Part shown: piece by piece, positions 36,749 through 46,483 of the stretch
How the letters are laid out: every line of letters starts with the position of its first letter
Position numbering within the stretch: position 1 is the first letter of the stretch
From: Pseudoalteromonas luteoviolacea
Lineage (GTDB): Bacteria; Pseudomonadota; Gammaproteobacteria; Enterobacterales; Alteromonadaceae
Assembly: GCF_001750165.1 (NCBI RefSeq)
Contig: NZ_CP015412.1
Location: 682,001 to 746,000 of the forward strand
Length of the DNA stretch: 64,000 nt
Reading direction: 5' to 3'
The notes under the pieces: generated by a model
Told to the model about the DNA's origin: nothing
Databases searched by the model: none
Seen by the model: only the letters and a program-made list of their open reading frames with translations
Program-made: the position numbers and the translations under genes

Positions 36749-37585
36749 TTAAAGCGTACCAAATAATCCGGCATGATAATCTCTTACTGCTTGCTGTAGT
36801 TCAGCCTGCGTATTCATTACAAATGGGCCCATGTGGGCAATTTTTTCATTAATAGGCTGGCCTGCCAGCAGTAATAATCCAGCTTCATGGTTTGCAGTTT
36901 CTATCACAATGGGGGATTTGGCATCCAAAGTGAGTAATTGACCTGCCCGATGAGACAAATCTTGTAATGACCCTGTGTGAATATAAGCGATGACTTTACC
37001 AAAATGTGATAAATCCAGCTTTATTGAGCTACATTTTGGCAATGTTATATCACTGATAGCCCCTTCACCTGCTAAGTCATTTAACCCGGAAGAAATGGTT
37101 TTTTCTCCCACCGTCCATTCACCAGCAAGCGCTTTGAGCGTCGCACCTTGGGCATTGGTCAGTGAGGGTAACATATGCTCACTAGAGTCTTGATATTTAG
37201 GTGGATCCATCTTGTGCTTTGCGGGCATATTGAGCCAAATTTGAAATCCATGCATACCATGTTTGGCGTCAGCGAGCGGCATTTCAGAGTGGACTACGCC
37301 ACGACCAGTGCTCATCCATTGTACTTCGCCTGTACGAATTGCTTTTTTATTTCCCATTTGATCTTTGTGCTCAAAACCACCTTGGCGAATATAGGTAAAT
37401 GTTTCAATCCCTCGATGAGGGTGAGGTGGAAAACCGCCAATATAGTCTTGTGCATTGTCAGATTTGAGTTCATCTATCATTAAAAAAGGGTCGATACTTT
37501 TACCGTCAAACCCAGCAATCCGTTTAATTTTTACACCTGCACCATCTTGTGTCGGTTGTGCTTTGGTTACTTTTATAATTTGCAT
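36749..37585 (-). CDS. Pirin family protein
   Basis: A 278-residue bicupin of the pirin family, with the metal-binding PHPHRGIETFTYI and GRGVVHSEMP motifs in the N-terminal cupin and a conserved C-terminal cupin. Bacterial pirins (YhhW-like) can act as quercetin dioxygenases or regulators; the role here is undetermined. It is 114 bp upstream of the hydrolase gene on the same strand. Confidence 0.93.
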   Translation of the reverse strand: MQIIKVTKAQPTQDGAGVKIKRIAGFDGKSIDPFLMIDELKSDNAQDYIGGFPPHPHRGIETFTYIRQGGFEHKDQMGNKKAIRTGEVQWMSTGRGVVHSEMPLADAKHGMHGFQIWLNMPAKHKMDPPKYQDSSEHMLPSLTNAQGATLKALAGEWTVGEKTISSGLNDLAGEGAISDITLPKCSSIKLDLSHFGKVIAYIHTGSLQDLSHRAGQLLTLDAKSPIVIETANHEAGLLLLAGQPINEKIAHMGPFVMNTQAELQQAVRDYHAGLFGTL

Positions 37586-37708
37586 AGCTGTCTCATTTAC
37601 TATGTGTGAATGACCTTACTTTAGTTGCCATAGCGCGCGAATGAAATTGGTAAAAAGCGAAGCAACTGTTCGGTAAAAAAGAACGAGTTGTAGATAGGTG
37701 ATGGTTGT

Positions 37709-38422
37709 CTATTGCCGCGAGGACATGACTTGCTGTTCGGCTGATTTAATAAGTCGTGCGAGCTCTCCTGACTCTTTCATTTCGATGAGTTTATTGTTAA
37801 CCAAAGGGACAAGGTGCTGTTGTGATTCATGTATATAATGGTATAGGTCGAGAACAGCCAAGCTTGGGCTATGAGTAACATTATTAATGCCCAGTTTCTT
37901 TAAATAGATGAGTCCATCTGTTTTATTTGTTAAAGCAACATCCGCTAAACCTTTTGATACCAATTTTAGGGCTTGCGCTGTGGTGTCCATATCTTCAACG
38001 TGTTTCAGTCCTTTGGTAATGTTATTAGTGTGTTTGACACCTCGAACTTTAACAATATGATATTGTTGCAGATCTGCCGCAGTTCTAATGTTGATATTGC
38101 TATCTTTACGGACAAATGCGGTTGTTTCTAAGTAGTAATAGGGAGTTGGCACTCTTATGGTCGTCGGTGTTTCTTCGCCATAGCTGAAAATACGCATTAT
38201 TTCACCATTTTTCATGCCCGTTTTTGCTTCAAATTGAGCACGTTTACCTGGTAGTGGTGTAATGGTGATGTTGATATCGAGTTGTTTGTAGACTTCTGTA
38301 AGTACAACTTTGCCAACTTCCTGTTCTATTAAATAGTTGATTGAGACAAAATGATATGTCTCGCTATACAAAGGCTTGGCAAACATTAAAATAACGGCAG
38401 AGAGCAAATACTTCATTGGCAA
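37709..38422 (-). CDS. Periplasmic substrate-binding protein (SBP_bac_3 type)
   Basis: A 237-residue protein with a signal peptide (KYLLSAVILMFAKPLYS) and a family-3 binding fold (INYLIEQEVGKVVLTEVYKQLDINITITPLPGKRAQFEA, FVRKDSNINIRTAADLQQYHI). No transport genes are adjacent. TTG at 38422 has GAGG 10 bp upstream; ATG at 38416 is the alternative. It resembles the protein at 20150-20902 in type only. Confidence 0.82.
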   Translation of the reverse strand: MPMKYLLSAVILMFAKPLYSETYHFVSINYLIEQEVGKVVLTEVYKQLDINITITPLPGKRAQFEAKTGMKNGEIMRIFSYGEETPTTIRVPTPYYYLETTAFVRKDSNINIRTAADLQQYHIVKVRGVKHTNNITKGLKHVEDMDTTAQALKLVSKGLADVALTNKTDGLIYLKKLGINNVTHSPSLAVLDLYHYIHESQQHLVPLVNNKLIEMKESGELARLIKSAEQQVMSSRQ

Positions 38423-38636
38423 CTACGAAAAACCTCAAATTTACTCAAATTATAGTTAAGGCAGTTATAAATTAAAGTAGCTGTTTCATTGATAGGGTAG
38501 ATAAGTTGATTTTGATATACTCACGTCTCTACTTATGCGTTTTTTGTATTTTAACAGCGTAAATTTTGATCCAAATTGCAAAAGACACAGTACCTTTATT
38601 GCGCACGTTACAACATGGGTTTGATTGGTTTATAGA

Positions 38637-39962
38637 ATGACAGACAAAAGTAAGCGAGTTCCTTCTTCACGTATTTCTCGACTGGCACATCTCGGTGGGC
38701 TAGCAGGAAAAGTGGCATCTAATGTTGTAATTTCAGGGGCAAAGCAGGTGCTCACAGGGCAATCTGTCACGAAAAAAGAGCTCTTATTACAGCCTAAAAA
38801 TATTCATGCTGTTGCGGACAAGCTTGCGCACTTGAGAGGGGCTGCGATGAAGTTGGGACAATTAGTGTCAATGGATTCTGGCGATCTGCTACCTAAAGAG
38901 CTTGCTGTGCTGTTAGACAAGTTGCGTGCGGATGCTCAGCCAATGCCGCATAAGCAGCTTGTTCAATTGCTTAAATTGAATTGGGGCCCTAATTGGCTCG
39001 ATAAATTTAGTCACCTTGAATTGAGAAGTTTTGCGCGCGCATCAATCGGTCAAGTTCATGAAGCAACAACAGAGTCAGGGGAGAAATTGGCATTAAAAAT
39101 TCAGTATCCTGGTGTTGCTAATAGCATCGACAGCGATGTTGACAATGTGGCTATGCTAATAAAAATGTCAGGCTTAATGCCCAAACAAGTGGTGATCGAT
39201 CCTCTAATTGCTGAGGCCAAGCAACAACTTTTAGTTGAAACAGACTACCTGACAGAAGGGAAGCGGTTACAAGAGTTTAAGCAAGGCCTAAAAAATCATA
39301 CACAATATCGAGTGCCCGAATTTTACCCGCAATATTCAACAGACCATATTTTAGCGATGGAGTTTGTTACGGGTAAAGAGCTCGTAGCATTTGAAAATGC
39401 GTCGCAGGCACAACGAGATAAGATTGCTGAAGACTTAATTCGATTGTTTTTTATTGAAATGTTTGAGCTTGGCGCCATTCAAAGCGATCCTAATTTAGCA
39501 AATTATCTGTACGATGAGCGTGCGCAGCAAGTGGTGCTATTGGATTTTGGAGCATCTCGTTCCATTGCGTTAAAGCTGGCACAGGGCTATTGGCTATTGC
39601 TAAAGGCAGGCTTGGAACATGATAAAAATGCAATGATAGATGCAATTTATGCCATTGGTTATTTTAGTGATGACATTGATGAAGAGTATCGCGAGGTTGT
39701 GTTAGATTTATTCTTCATGGCGACTGAACCTTTGAGAGCTCAGCAACCTTATGATTTCTCTCGAAGCAATATTGCGACGCGGATCCGAGACAAGGGCATG
39801 GCGCTGAGTACCAAAGAACGACAATGGCACACGCCCCCTGTAGATGCATTGTTCATTCACCGAAAGCTAGCAGGGTTGTATCTTATTGCTGCAAGGTTGC
39901 AGTCTAGAGTTAATGTGAGCGCTTTATTTGCTCAATTCTTGGAACCTAAATCAAGGCCGTGA
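38637..39962 (+). CDS. AarF/UbiB (ABC1) family atypical kinase
   Basis: A 441-residue atypical protein-kinase-like protein. It has the family KxGQ motif (AAMKLGQLVSMDSGDLLP), the ALKIQYPGV lysine region, MEFVTGKEL hinge, a modified catalytic loop SDPNLANYLY (the usual version is ADPHPGN) and VLLDFGASR with the metal-binding DFG. Family members support ubiquinone metabolism or quinone transport. The change in the catalytic loop keeps Asp and Asn. ATG at 38637 was chosen; upstream TTG at 38625 is possible. The gene stands alone and is not near ubiE or ubiJ. Confidence 0.9.
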   Translation: MTDKSKRVPSSRISRLAHLGGLAGKVASNVVISGAKQVLTGQSVTKKELLLQPKNIHAVADKLAHLRGAAMKLGQLVSMDSGDLLPKELAVLLDKLRADAQPMPHKQLVQLLKLNWGPNWLDKFSHLELRSFARASIGQVHEATTESGEKLALKIQYPGVANSIDSDVDNVAMLIKMSGLMPKQVVIDPLIAEAKQQLLVETDYLTEGKRLQEFKQGLKNHTQYRVPEFYPQYSTDHILAMEFVTGKELVAFENASQAQRDKIAEDLIRLFFIEMFELGAIQSDPNLANYLYDERAQQVVLLDFGASRSIALKLAQGYWLLLKAGLEHDKNAMIDAIYAIGYFSDDIDEEYREVVLDLFFMATEPLRAQQPYDFSRSNIATRIRDKGMALSTKERQWHTPPVDALFIHRKLAGLYLIAARLQSRVNVSALFAQFLEPKSRP

Positions 39963-40268
39963 CGAGAGGAAAAAGTCATCGTCCTTGAAAAATAATGCTC
40001 ATAGCATTTGTCCATCCCAAAAGTAAGTTACTTATAGCATAAGACATTGATGAAAAAATTCCGTTATAGATTGTGTTAATAAGTAAGAAAGTGTAAGTGA
40101 GCGCTGACTATATGTTCTTATTTCTTTGGTTCAAAAAGGTGCATGTCAATTTTTTCATTAAGATGCAGCCATAGGGTTTGTATTTCAAAGTCTACTGTCC
40201 ATACTTCTTCCATAATTTCAATCCACACTGCTTTCTTTGTAGTGGTGAAAGGTACTTTGAGGTAGATA
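39963..40268. other. Gap of 306 bp with one weak minus-strand frame
   Basis: No confident gene. A minus-strand frame at 40118-40282 (54 codons, ending LNEKIDMHLFEPKK) overlaps the next gene's start and lacks a clear ribosome site, so it is probably not real. Confidence 0.4.
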
Positions 40269-40931
40269 ATGAAAAAATTCATCTATGGGCTGGCTTGTTT
40301 GGTATTGGTGACAAGTAAATTGTCGGCGGCAGAGCTAGTTGATATCACGTCCAAAGTGCCCAATATTCAAACAGAGATCCGCTATTTCACCACAAACAAC
40401 TTTGTCGGTACTAGAATTGATGGCTATTTGGCCCCGAAATGCTTACTCAGTGAAGCCGCTGCGGAAGCTGTAGCAAAAGCACAGTATGCGTTGAATGAAT
40501 TCGGCTTAGGTCTGAAAGTCTTCGATTGCTACAGGCCACAAATGGCGGTCGATCATTTTGTCCGATGGGCGAAAGTGCTAGATGATACGAAGCAAAAGGC
40601 TTATTACTATCCAGATGTACCAAAAAGTGAACTATTCAAACGTGGCTATATTGCCGCTCGTTCTGGTCATTCTCGCGGCAGTACTTTAGATGTGACATTG
40701 ATTGATTCATCTTCGCTTCAAGAGTTAGATATGGGCTCTGATTGGGATTATTTCTCTAAAGTATCTTGGCCAAGCTATAAAGGAGTTAATTCGCAGCAAC
40801 GAGCGAATCGTATGTTGTTAGCTAAAGTCATGAACGCTGCGGGGTTTACTGGGTTAGCAGAAGAGTGGTGGCATTTTACGCTTATTGATGAGCCGTATAG
40901 CGAAATCTATTTTTCAATGCCTATCGAATAA
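40269..40931 (+). CDS. ddpX: D-alanyl-D-alanine dipeptidase (VanX/DdpX-like, M15D)
   Basis: A 220-residue zinc dipeptidase with a signal peptide (residues 1-20), hence periplasmic. It has the M15 metal motif SGHSRGSTLDVTL (His and Asp ligands), VFDCYRPQMAVDHFV and a terminal EEWWHF (Glu base and third His ligand). It splits D-Ala-D-Ala, probably for cell-wall dipeptide recovery rather than vancomycin resistance, since no VanS/R or ligase genes are near. TTTGAGGT lies just before the ATG. Confidence 0.9.
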   Translation: MKKFIYGLACLVLVTSKLSAAELVDITSKVPNIQTEIRYFTTNNFVGTRIDGYLAPKCLLSEAAAEAVAKAQYALNEFGLGLKVFDCYRPQMAVDHFVRWAKVLDDTKQKAYYYPDVPKSELFKRGYIAARSGHSRGSTLDVTLIDSSSLQELDMGSDWDYFSKVSWPSYKGVNSQQRANRMLLAKVMNAAGFTGLAEEWWHFTLIDEPYSEIYFSMPIE

Positions 40932-41130
40932 GCATTGATAGCTTGATTCATAGTGCTTGTAAATCAACGTAAACATATAATTTAATGCAAGTTATTGAAT
41001 TATATGTGTCAAGTATATTATGTGTTTTCAATGTGAAAATTTTGTGATTGATAAAAGACTTTTATTGCTTGATTAACGGACTTGCACCATTTAATGTACC
41101 TAAATAGCTGATAATTGTTAATATAGTGAT

Positions 41131-41724
41131 ATGTATAAGGGAATAGCCTGCGCTGTAGCACTGTTTATTGCATGCCTTCTATGGGGAGGGCTCAGTAACG
41201 TATGTGCAAATGGAATAAAGCCAGAAGCTTTAAGCGTAAAAACGGAAAGTTTGGTATCACTTGAGCCCGTTTTATCTCAAAATAATGAAGAGTACTTTGT
41301 TATTAACAAAGCTTCATCAAATGCAAGAAAAGCACTATTTGATAATCATCAATATATCAGTCAAGCTTATATTGAATTTGATCTTAGACGGATTAAAAGT
41401 TTAAAAGTATCTGATTTAGTTGCATTTTATGTCCCTCAGCATGCACGAAGTTATTTTATTGTTATCAAGAGTATCGAACAATCAAAGCGAGGAGGGATCA
41501 ATGTCTCCGGCTATTTTTCTGATGATGTACAGCAACATTTGGCGCTTGAACTGACGTTAGAGGGGCGCTCTGTCGCTGGGCGGCTGCAAACAACGAATGG
41601 AGAATATTTGTTCCGTTCTCACGCACAATACGGCTGGATCGCCGCTCAATATGAGGGGAAAAAACAGTATTTGAAGTACCCTGATAGACTTCCTCACCCC
41701 ATTGATGTAATCGCTAAAAAGTAG
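41131..41724 (+). CDS. Hypothetical exported protein, 197 residues
   Basis: A predicted secreted or periplasmic protein with a signal peptide (MYKGIACAVALFIACLLWGG, likely cut after VCANG). The mature part looks beta-rich (FYVPQHARSYFIVIKSIEQSKRGGINVSGYF, RLQTTNGEYLFRSHAQYGWIAAQYEGKKQYL). No family was recognised. The A+T-rich 199-bp leader and lack of a strong ribosome site leave the start slightly uncertain. Confidence 0.65.
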   Translation: MYKGIACAVALFIACLLWGGLSNVCANGIKPEALSVKTESLVSLEPVLSQNNEEYFVINKASSNARKALFDNHQYISQAYIEFDLRRIKSLKVSDLVAFYVPQHARSYFIVIKSIEQSKRGGINVSGYFSDDVQQHLALELTLEGRSVAGRLQTTNGEYLFRSHAQYGWIAAQYEGKKQYLKYPDRLPHPIDVIAKK

Positions 41725-41914
41725 ATTTATACTGTTTTTTTACATTCTTCAGCCGCTTTATCCACTGATAAACTTATTTTTTGTTTTTAAATTCAATAAT
41801 TTAAATTTATATGCATTTGTTTTCATCAACAAAAACACCTACTCAACTGGAAAAAGAAAAAATATTGTTAATAATTTTGTAATCTGGAGTATTTACTCTT
41901 TAGATGACAAAATT

Positions 41915-42898
41915 ATGATGAGAACAAAAATGAAATTATTTGGTTATATGGCGTTGCTCGCCGGATTTACCAGTGCAGCGAGTGCGCTGCCTACTTGTCC
42001 AAATTTGGCATGGTTGGAGGCTCAGTTTGAACAACCAGAATTACCAGATGTTGGATATCGAAATCGTCTAAATCGGTTAATAACTTGGCTGCCTTCGTTT
42101 CATATGGTTCATGATCAAGTTGTTGCAGAGGGTCATGCTACGACTGTCACGGCTAAGTTTGATTATGGGGCTGTGGCACACAAAGATTTAGAATATGAAG
42201 CCGTCAAATTTTATATCCGTTCTGAGCAGGACACGCAATGGCGTTTTTTGGCTGATGCTGTGACAGATCATGATGGCAAAGCCAGAGTGACATTACCCGC
42301 GTTGCAAGCAGGGCAATATCGAATTTATGCGGGTGTACCCGCTGATAAATCAGGTGCGCAAGGTTATGTGACAGTTGTGCAAGCAGGAACTCAAGCGGTC
42401 TTGTTTGATATTGATGGCACGCTGACGGAGTCGGACGCTGAGCAAATTGGTGACTATACGGGCATTAGCCGAGCAGATGAAAAGGAAGGAGCATATACTT
42501 TGGTGCGTCGATATTTAGACCTTGGTTATCAGCCAGTTTATTTAACGGCTCGAGTATACTGGTATGCAAAAGGAACACGGGATTGGCTTAATTGGATGGG
42601 GCTTGCGCAAGGGTTTTTACGAACTTCATTGAGCAATGAGACCAGCTTATTCCGAACAGCAGAATATAAGATGGCTGAAATAAACCGTTTACAGTCACAA
42701 GGGTTAGAAATTGTGCGTGCTTATGGCAATGCCAAAACGGACGCTGAGGCATTTATTCGAGCAGGAATAGGGGAAATGAATAGCTTTACAATTGGCCCCG
42801 ATGCTGGGCATTATGGCACGATGCCGATAGATCAGAACCATTATTATCAACATATTCAGGCACAGGTTGACAGTTACCCAGCAGCAAAGTGTGAGTGA
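41915..42898 (+). CDS. Exported LNS2/HAD-superfamily phosphatase-like protein
   Basis: A 327-residue exported protein (signal about residues 1-25, ending SALPT). Residues 45-150 resemble a beta-sandwich. Residues 157-320 are a lipin-like LNS2/HAD phosphatase domain with AVLFDIDGTLTESD (DxDGT motif I), YLTARVYWYAKGTRDWLNW and VRAYGNAKTDAEAF. Lipin-like enzymes act on phosphatidate; here the substrate is unproven, and the signal suggests the periplasm. ATG at 41915, 41918 or 41930 could be the start. Confidence 0.8.
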   Translation: MMRTKMKLFGYMALLAGFTSAASALPTCPNLAWLEAQFEQPELPDVGYRNRLNRLITWLPSFHMVHDQVVAEGHATTVTAKFDYGAVAHKDLEYEAVKFYIRSEQDTQWRFLADAVTDHDGKARVTLPALQAGQYRIYAGVPADKSGAQGYVTVVQAGTQAVLFDIDGTLTESDAEQIGDYTGISRADEKEGAYTLVRRYLDLGYQPVYLTARVYWYAKGTRDWLNWMGLAQGFLRTSLSNETSLFRTAEYKMAEINRLQSQGLEIVRAYGNAKTDAEAFIRAGIGEMNSFTIGPDAGHYGTMPIDQNHYYQHIQAQVDSYPAAKCE

Positions 42899-43490
42899 TA
42901 GAGTGATATGATTAGATAAAAGGCGGCTTTTTGTAGCTGCCTAATGAGCATGTTGATATGATTGGGCGCGTTGAATACGAGTCCTCAAGACATGTAGATA
43001 TTGGCAGATACTCTAGTCCACATGTGTGCTTTGGCGTTTATCTTTGCTTGTTTAAGACAACCGTTTTATGCACTGTAGGGCTTCGAAAGCACCGACAACA
43101 TACTCAGTACGATGAGCATCAATACTGGTATAGCGATAATAGTACGATTTCGTTCTACCAGCTGCCTACACAGAGCAAATACCTAAAGTCGCTATATTGC
43201 AAAATAAGTTTGCAGTTCATATTTCAACATTTCTTTGGCATTGTTTGAAAATCGAATGAATTTTGAGGCGGCGGTTAAATGGCATAGGCCGGTTCGTTGG
43301 AACCAAATAATATGTTCCTTCAAATTTCAATTTGATAGTACATACAGAGTTGCTATAAAAAGCGACAAACTTCCCATTTCTGTTCAGATTTAGACCAATA
43401 AAAATAGGTCGCAGTTGAATTTTATTTCTCCCTGATTAAGCTAAAAAATAGTTGAACTTAAAATATAAATAACGCTGTTAAGGTGAGTAG
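42899..43490. other. Gap of 592 bp without a convincing gene
   Basis: A weak hairpin AGGCGGC...GCTGCCT (about 42921-42942) may end the phosphatase transcript. A plus frame at 42958-43248 (96 codons) has odd composition and no ribosome site, so it is not called. The region may be a decayed gene. Confidence 0.5.
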
Positions 43491-44363
43491 ATGGACAAGG
43501 ATAATTTTGTGATCCGAGCGATGCACGATGATGAAATAAACATTGCTATAGAGTGGGCTGCTGCAGAGGGCTGGAACCCTGGTAAATGCGATGGGACAAG
43601 TTATGAAGCTGCCGATCCGCAGGGATTTTTAATTGGTCTTCTTGGTGATGAACCTATCGCTGTGATTTCCGCAATGAAATACGACTCGAGCTTTGGCTTT
43701 ATTGGCTTTTATATTGTGAAACCAGAATATAGAGGGCAAGGTTATGGCTACCAGATCTGGCAAGCAGCGATGTCATACTTGTCTGGCTGCAATATTGGTC
43801 TGGATGGCGTTGTTGATCAACAAGCAAATTATCAAAAGTCAGGCTTTAAACTTGCGTACCGCAATATCAGATATCAAGGCACATTTACGACGAGTGAAAT
43901 ATTAAAGATAAGCGGCTCAGCTGAGAGTATCATTGAAGCTGTAGATGACAGATCGATTAGTCAGTATGAGCGCGCTTTTTTCCCAGCAAATCGAGATGAA
44001 TTCAATAAGCAATGGCGTACTCAACCTAATGCTTTTGCTGTGGGTATACAGGCGCAGCAGGAAGTGCAGGGATACGGTGTTATCCGAGCGTGTGAAACTG
44101 GATATAAAATTGGACCACTGTACGCAAATAGTACTGATGATGCCAAAGCGCTTATCAAGTCTTTGCTTTTAAAAGTTGCAGAGGGATCTAAACAGCCGAT
44201 AGAGGTTTTTTTAGATACGCCAGAACCGAATCAAGCTGCGGTTAACTTAGCTGAGCTATTGGGTATGAATACAGTATTTGAAACCGCAAGAATGTATACA
44301 GGGGAATTTCCTGTTCTACCTATAGCACACACATTTGGTGTTGCATCATTTGAAATTGGGTAA
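43491..44363 (+). CDS. GNAT acetyltransferase with C-terminal second domain
   Basis: A 290-residue protein. Residues 1-140 form a GNAT fold (FYIVKPEYRGQGYGYQIWQAAM as the acetyl-CoA loop) with ANYQKSGFKLAYRN. Residues 150-285 match the Acetyltransf_18-type C-terminal domain (QVQGYGVIRACETGYKIGPLYAN, GMNTVFETARMYTG). The layout matches YitH-like acetyltransferases of unknown substrate. A GGTGAG site precedes the ATG. Confidence 0.87.
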   Translation: MDKDNFVIRAMHDDEINIAIEWAAAEGWNPGKCDGTSYEAADPQGFLIGLLGDEPIAVISAMKYDSSFGFIGFYIVKPEYRGQGYGYQIWQAAMSYLSGCNIGLDGVVDQQANYQKSGFKLAYRNIRYQGTFTTSEILKISGSAESIIEAVDDRSISQYERAFFPANRDEFNKQWRTQPNAFAVGIQAQQEVQGYGVIRACETGYKIGPLYANSTDDAKALIKSLLLKVAEGSKQPIEVFLDTPEPNQAAVNLAELLGMNTVFETARMYTGEFPVLPIAHTFGVASFEIG

Positions 44364-44455
44364 TAGAGCACTCTACGTGATTTGTGCAGTGGAGTATTGC
44401 AAGAATGAAAACTCTAAGCATCATGCTTGGTTTTGAGAATGAGTAAAGGATCTTT

Positions 44456-45310
44456 ATGACAAAGAATAACGCAGTATTTATTTTATTTTGTGGTGATGAA
44501 ATTGCATTTAGTAATGAGGTTTATGCACCACCTTCTTTACTGACAGAAGGGTATATTCATGCTTGTACAGCAGAGCAGGTGAAGGATGTTTATCAGCATT
44601 TTTATGCAGATTTAGATGGCGTAAAAGTAGCCGTCGTTGACCCGCGCCTGCTCACTGGGAAGTTGCTCTTGGAAGCACCGAGTGAGCCGCTTGGTACCCA
44701 TGCTTTGTTTCCTCATATTTATGGCGAGCTCAATGTAGATGCGATTGTCGACGTTGTTGATTACAACCTGTTTGCGCATCAAGAGGTGGCGTCTTCTATT
44801 TTAGATGTGCTTGGGCATTATCGATTTCTTCGCCTTCCTGTTGAGGGGACTTTATATAAGAGCACTTGGCGCGCAGATATGGCGCTTGATGACAACAAGC
44901 CAGTTGGCACGGCCATGATAGGCATGTACTGCCATGCGCTAAAGAGTGTGTCTTGCTTTCATCGTTTAAAATACGATGAAGTGTGGCATTTTTATCAAGG
45001 TGATGCGTTTAATCTATATTTACTTTATCCCGATGGTCGAGCAGAAACTGTGGTGATGGGCCCTGATTTTAAACAAGGGCAGCAACTACAATATCGAATT
45101 CCTGCGGGTGTATGGCAGGCTGGGGAGCTGAGTGGATCAGGGCAATATGCGATATTTGGTTGTACAATGGCACCTGGATTTACTGGAGATTGTTTCGAGG
45201 CAGCCGATCATCAGGCGCTAAAATGTGACTATCCGGAGGTCGCAGACATATGCGATAGACTGGCAGTCAATAACCATGAAACAAAAATGCCTACAGGATT
45301 TGCGAATTGA
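44456..45310 (+). CDS. DUF952-cupin (DUF985) fusion protein
   Basis: A 284-residue protein made of two usually separate units. Residues 1-105 are DUF952-like (PPSLLTEGYIHACTAEQVKDV, LFPHIYGELNVDAIVDV). Residues 115-275 are a DUF985 cupin (YRFLRLPVEGTLYKSTWRA, YDEVWHFYQGDAFNLYLLYPDGR, WQAGELSGSGQYAIFGCTMAPGF). Both families are uncharacterised; the cupin may bind a metal at HFYQGD. A GGATCTTT segment precedes the ATG. Confidence 0.83.
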   Translation: MTKNNAVFILFCGDEIAFSNEVYAPPSLLTEGYIHACTAEQVKDVYQHFYADLDGVKVAVVDPRLLTGKLLLEAPSEPLGTHALFPHIYGELNVDAIVDVVDYNLFAHQEVASSILDVLGHYRFLRLPVEGTLYKSTWRADMALDDNKPVGTAMIGMYCHALKSVSCFHRLKYDEVWHFYQGDAFNLYLLYPDGRAETVVMGPDFKQGQQLQYRIPAGVWQAGELSGSGQYAIFGCTMAPGFTGDCFEAADHQALKCDYPEVADICDRLAVNNHETKMPTGFAN

Positions 45311-45400
45311 GTGGGTGTTTGGGCGAAGTATATTGACCATTTGGTCTGCTCATCGTGTTCCTCTATATTCAATGAGTAACTAATTAATAGGAACTTGGTT

Positions 45401-46417
45401 TTGATATGTAAAAGTGTATTGTTCACGATTGGACTGTTACTTGCTTTTATGCCCGAGGCAAAACCCTCTGTTGAGCAGCAGATGGAGCGATTACAAGAGG
45501 CTCAGGATTATTTAACGGTGAAGCCATCTCACTCTCTGTATCTTCTTGAAACAACACCTGGCATTGATACTCTGCCTGTTGGTCTTAAGATCCGCTGGCA
45601 CGTTTTAAGGGTACGGGCATCGGTGCCCACCAATCAACTCCAGTTGCTCGAACAATCACTAGAGGTGCTTTTTACTTATAATACTCACCCATACTTTATT
45701 AATAAGTTGACGAGCATTTTGAGCGCACTTGGTATTTGGTTGCGTCGAGAGGGATATTTAAGTGAAGCGGATATAAGTTTGCAATGCGCATTAAAGTACG
45801 CAGAGAATGAATCACAACGTTTGACATTAACGAACAGCCGCGCTTTGGTTGCAAGGCATATGGGAGCGCATCACAGCGCGATAGCGCTTTATCAGCAGGC
45901 TGCTTTATTGGCTCAAAAACAGGGCAATACATCAATGGCTGCAACCATCAATAATAATTTGGGAGCGATAGCATTAGATTTGGCGAATTATGATGAGGCT
46001 GATCGTTACTTTAGAGCGGCATTGCAGGGGTATCAAAGTGTGGATAAACGCTCTGGCCATATTACTGCTGGCACAAATTTACTTTTTTTATTTGTGTTGA
46101 AAGGAGAAAGTATCAACTATGCGCGTTTGTATTCACCGATTAAAGCCCTGACCGATTCATTTCCTAACCAGGCAAAAAAAGCATTTTTGCACTGGATCCA
46201 TCAAACTTATTTAACTCAGCAAGGCTATGATCTCTCTGCCGACGAGCGCAATGTTTTACAGGTACAGTTTAAGCAACTGGAGAGCGAGCAAGTCAGAACA
46301 TTAGTTGCGACTCATTTAGCGCCTCAGGTAAAGGTCACCGTGCCCGCTGTAAGAGAGAAACAAAGCCAACCGTTTCAGATGACATGGTTTGAAAAAGTTC
46401 GTTTATGTGATTGGTGA
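45401..46417 (+). CDS. Exported TPR protein, 338 residues
   Basis: A protein with a short hydrophobic N-terminus (signal about residues 1-20) and tetratricopeptide-like helical repeats from 55 to 230 (LSEADISLQCALKYAENESQRL, SAIALYQQAALLAQKQGNTSMAATINNNLG, NYDEADRYFRAALQGY). It resembles the periplasmic TPR part of sensor proteins but ends without a kinase or GGDEF domain. TTG at 45401 has AGGA 8 bp upstream; TTG at 45395 is an alternative. The function is unknown. Confidence 0.75.
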   Translation: MICKSVLFTIGLLLAFMPEAKPSVEQQMERLQEAQDYLTVKPSHSLYLLETTPGIDTLPVGLKIRWHVLRVRASVPTNQLQLLEQSLEVLFTYNTHPYFINKLTSILSALGIWLRREGYLSEADISLQCALKYAENESQRLTLTNSRALVARHMGAHHSAIALYQQAALLAQKQGNTSMAATINNNLGAIALDLANYDEADRYFRAALQGYQSVDKRSGHITAGTNLLFLFVLKGESINYARLYSPIKALTDSFPNQAKKAFLHWIHQTYLTQQGYDLSADERNVLQVQFKQLESEQVRTLVATHLAPQVKVTVPAVREKQSQPFQMTWFEKVRLCDW

Positions 46418-46483
46418 TCTGGTGTGTTGTTAATCCTTAGGTTTGCCTTTAAAGGGTGAATCAATCTTTAAGAATTAGAATAA

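Noticed and set aside
40118..40282. 54-codon minus frame upstream of the dipeptidase gene
   Set aside because: Overlaps the dipeptidase start and lacks a clear ribosome site.
40269..40931. Vancomycin-resistance interpretation of the VanX-like gene
   Set aside because: No vanS, vanR, vanH or vanA-like gene is nearby, and the signal peptide points to a periplasmic wall-recycling role.
42958..43248. 96-codon plus frame in the gap after the phosphatase-like gene
   Set aside because: Unusual composition, no ribosome site, no recognisable fold; probably chance or a decayed gene.
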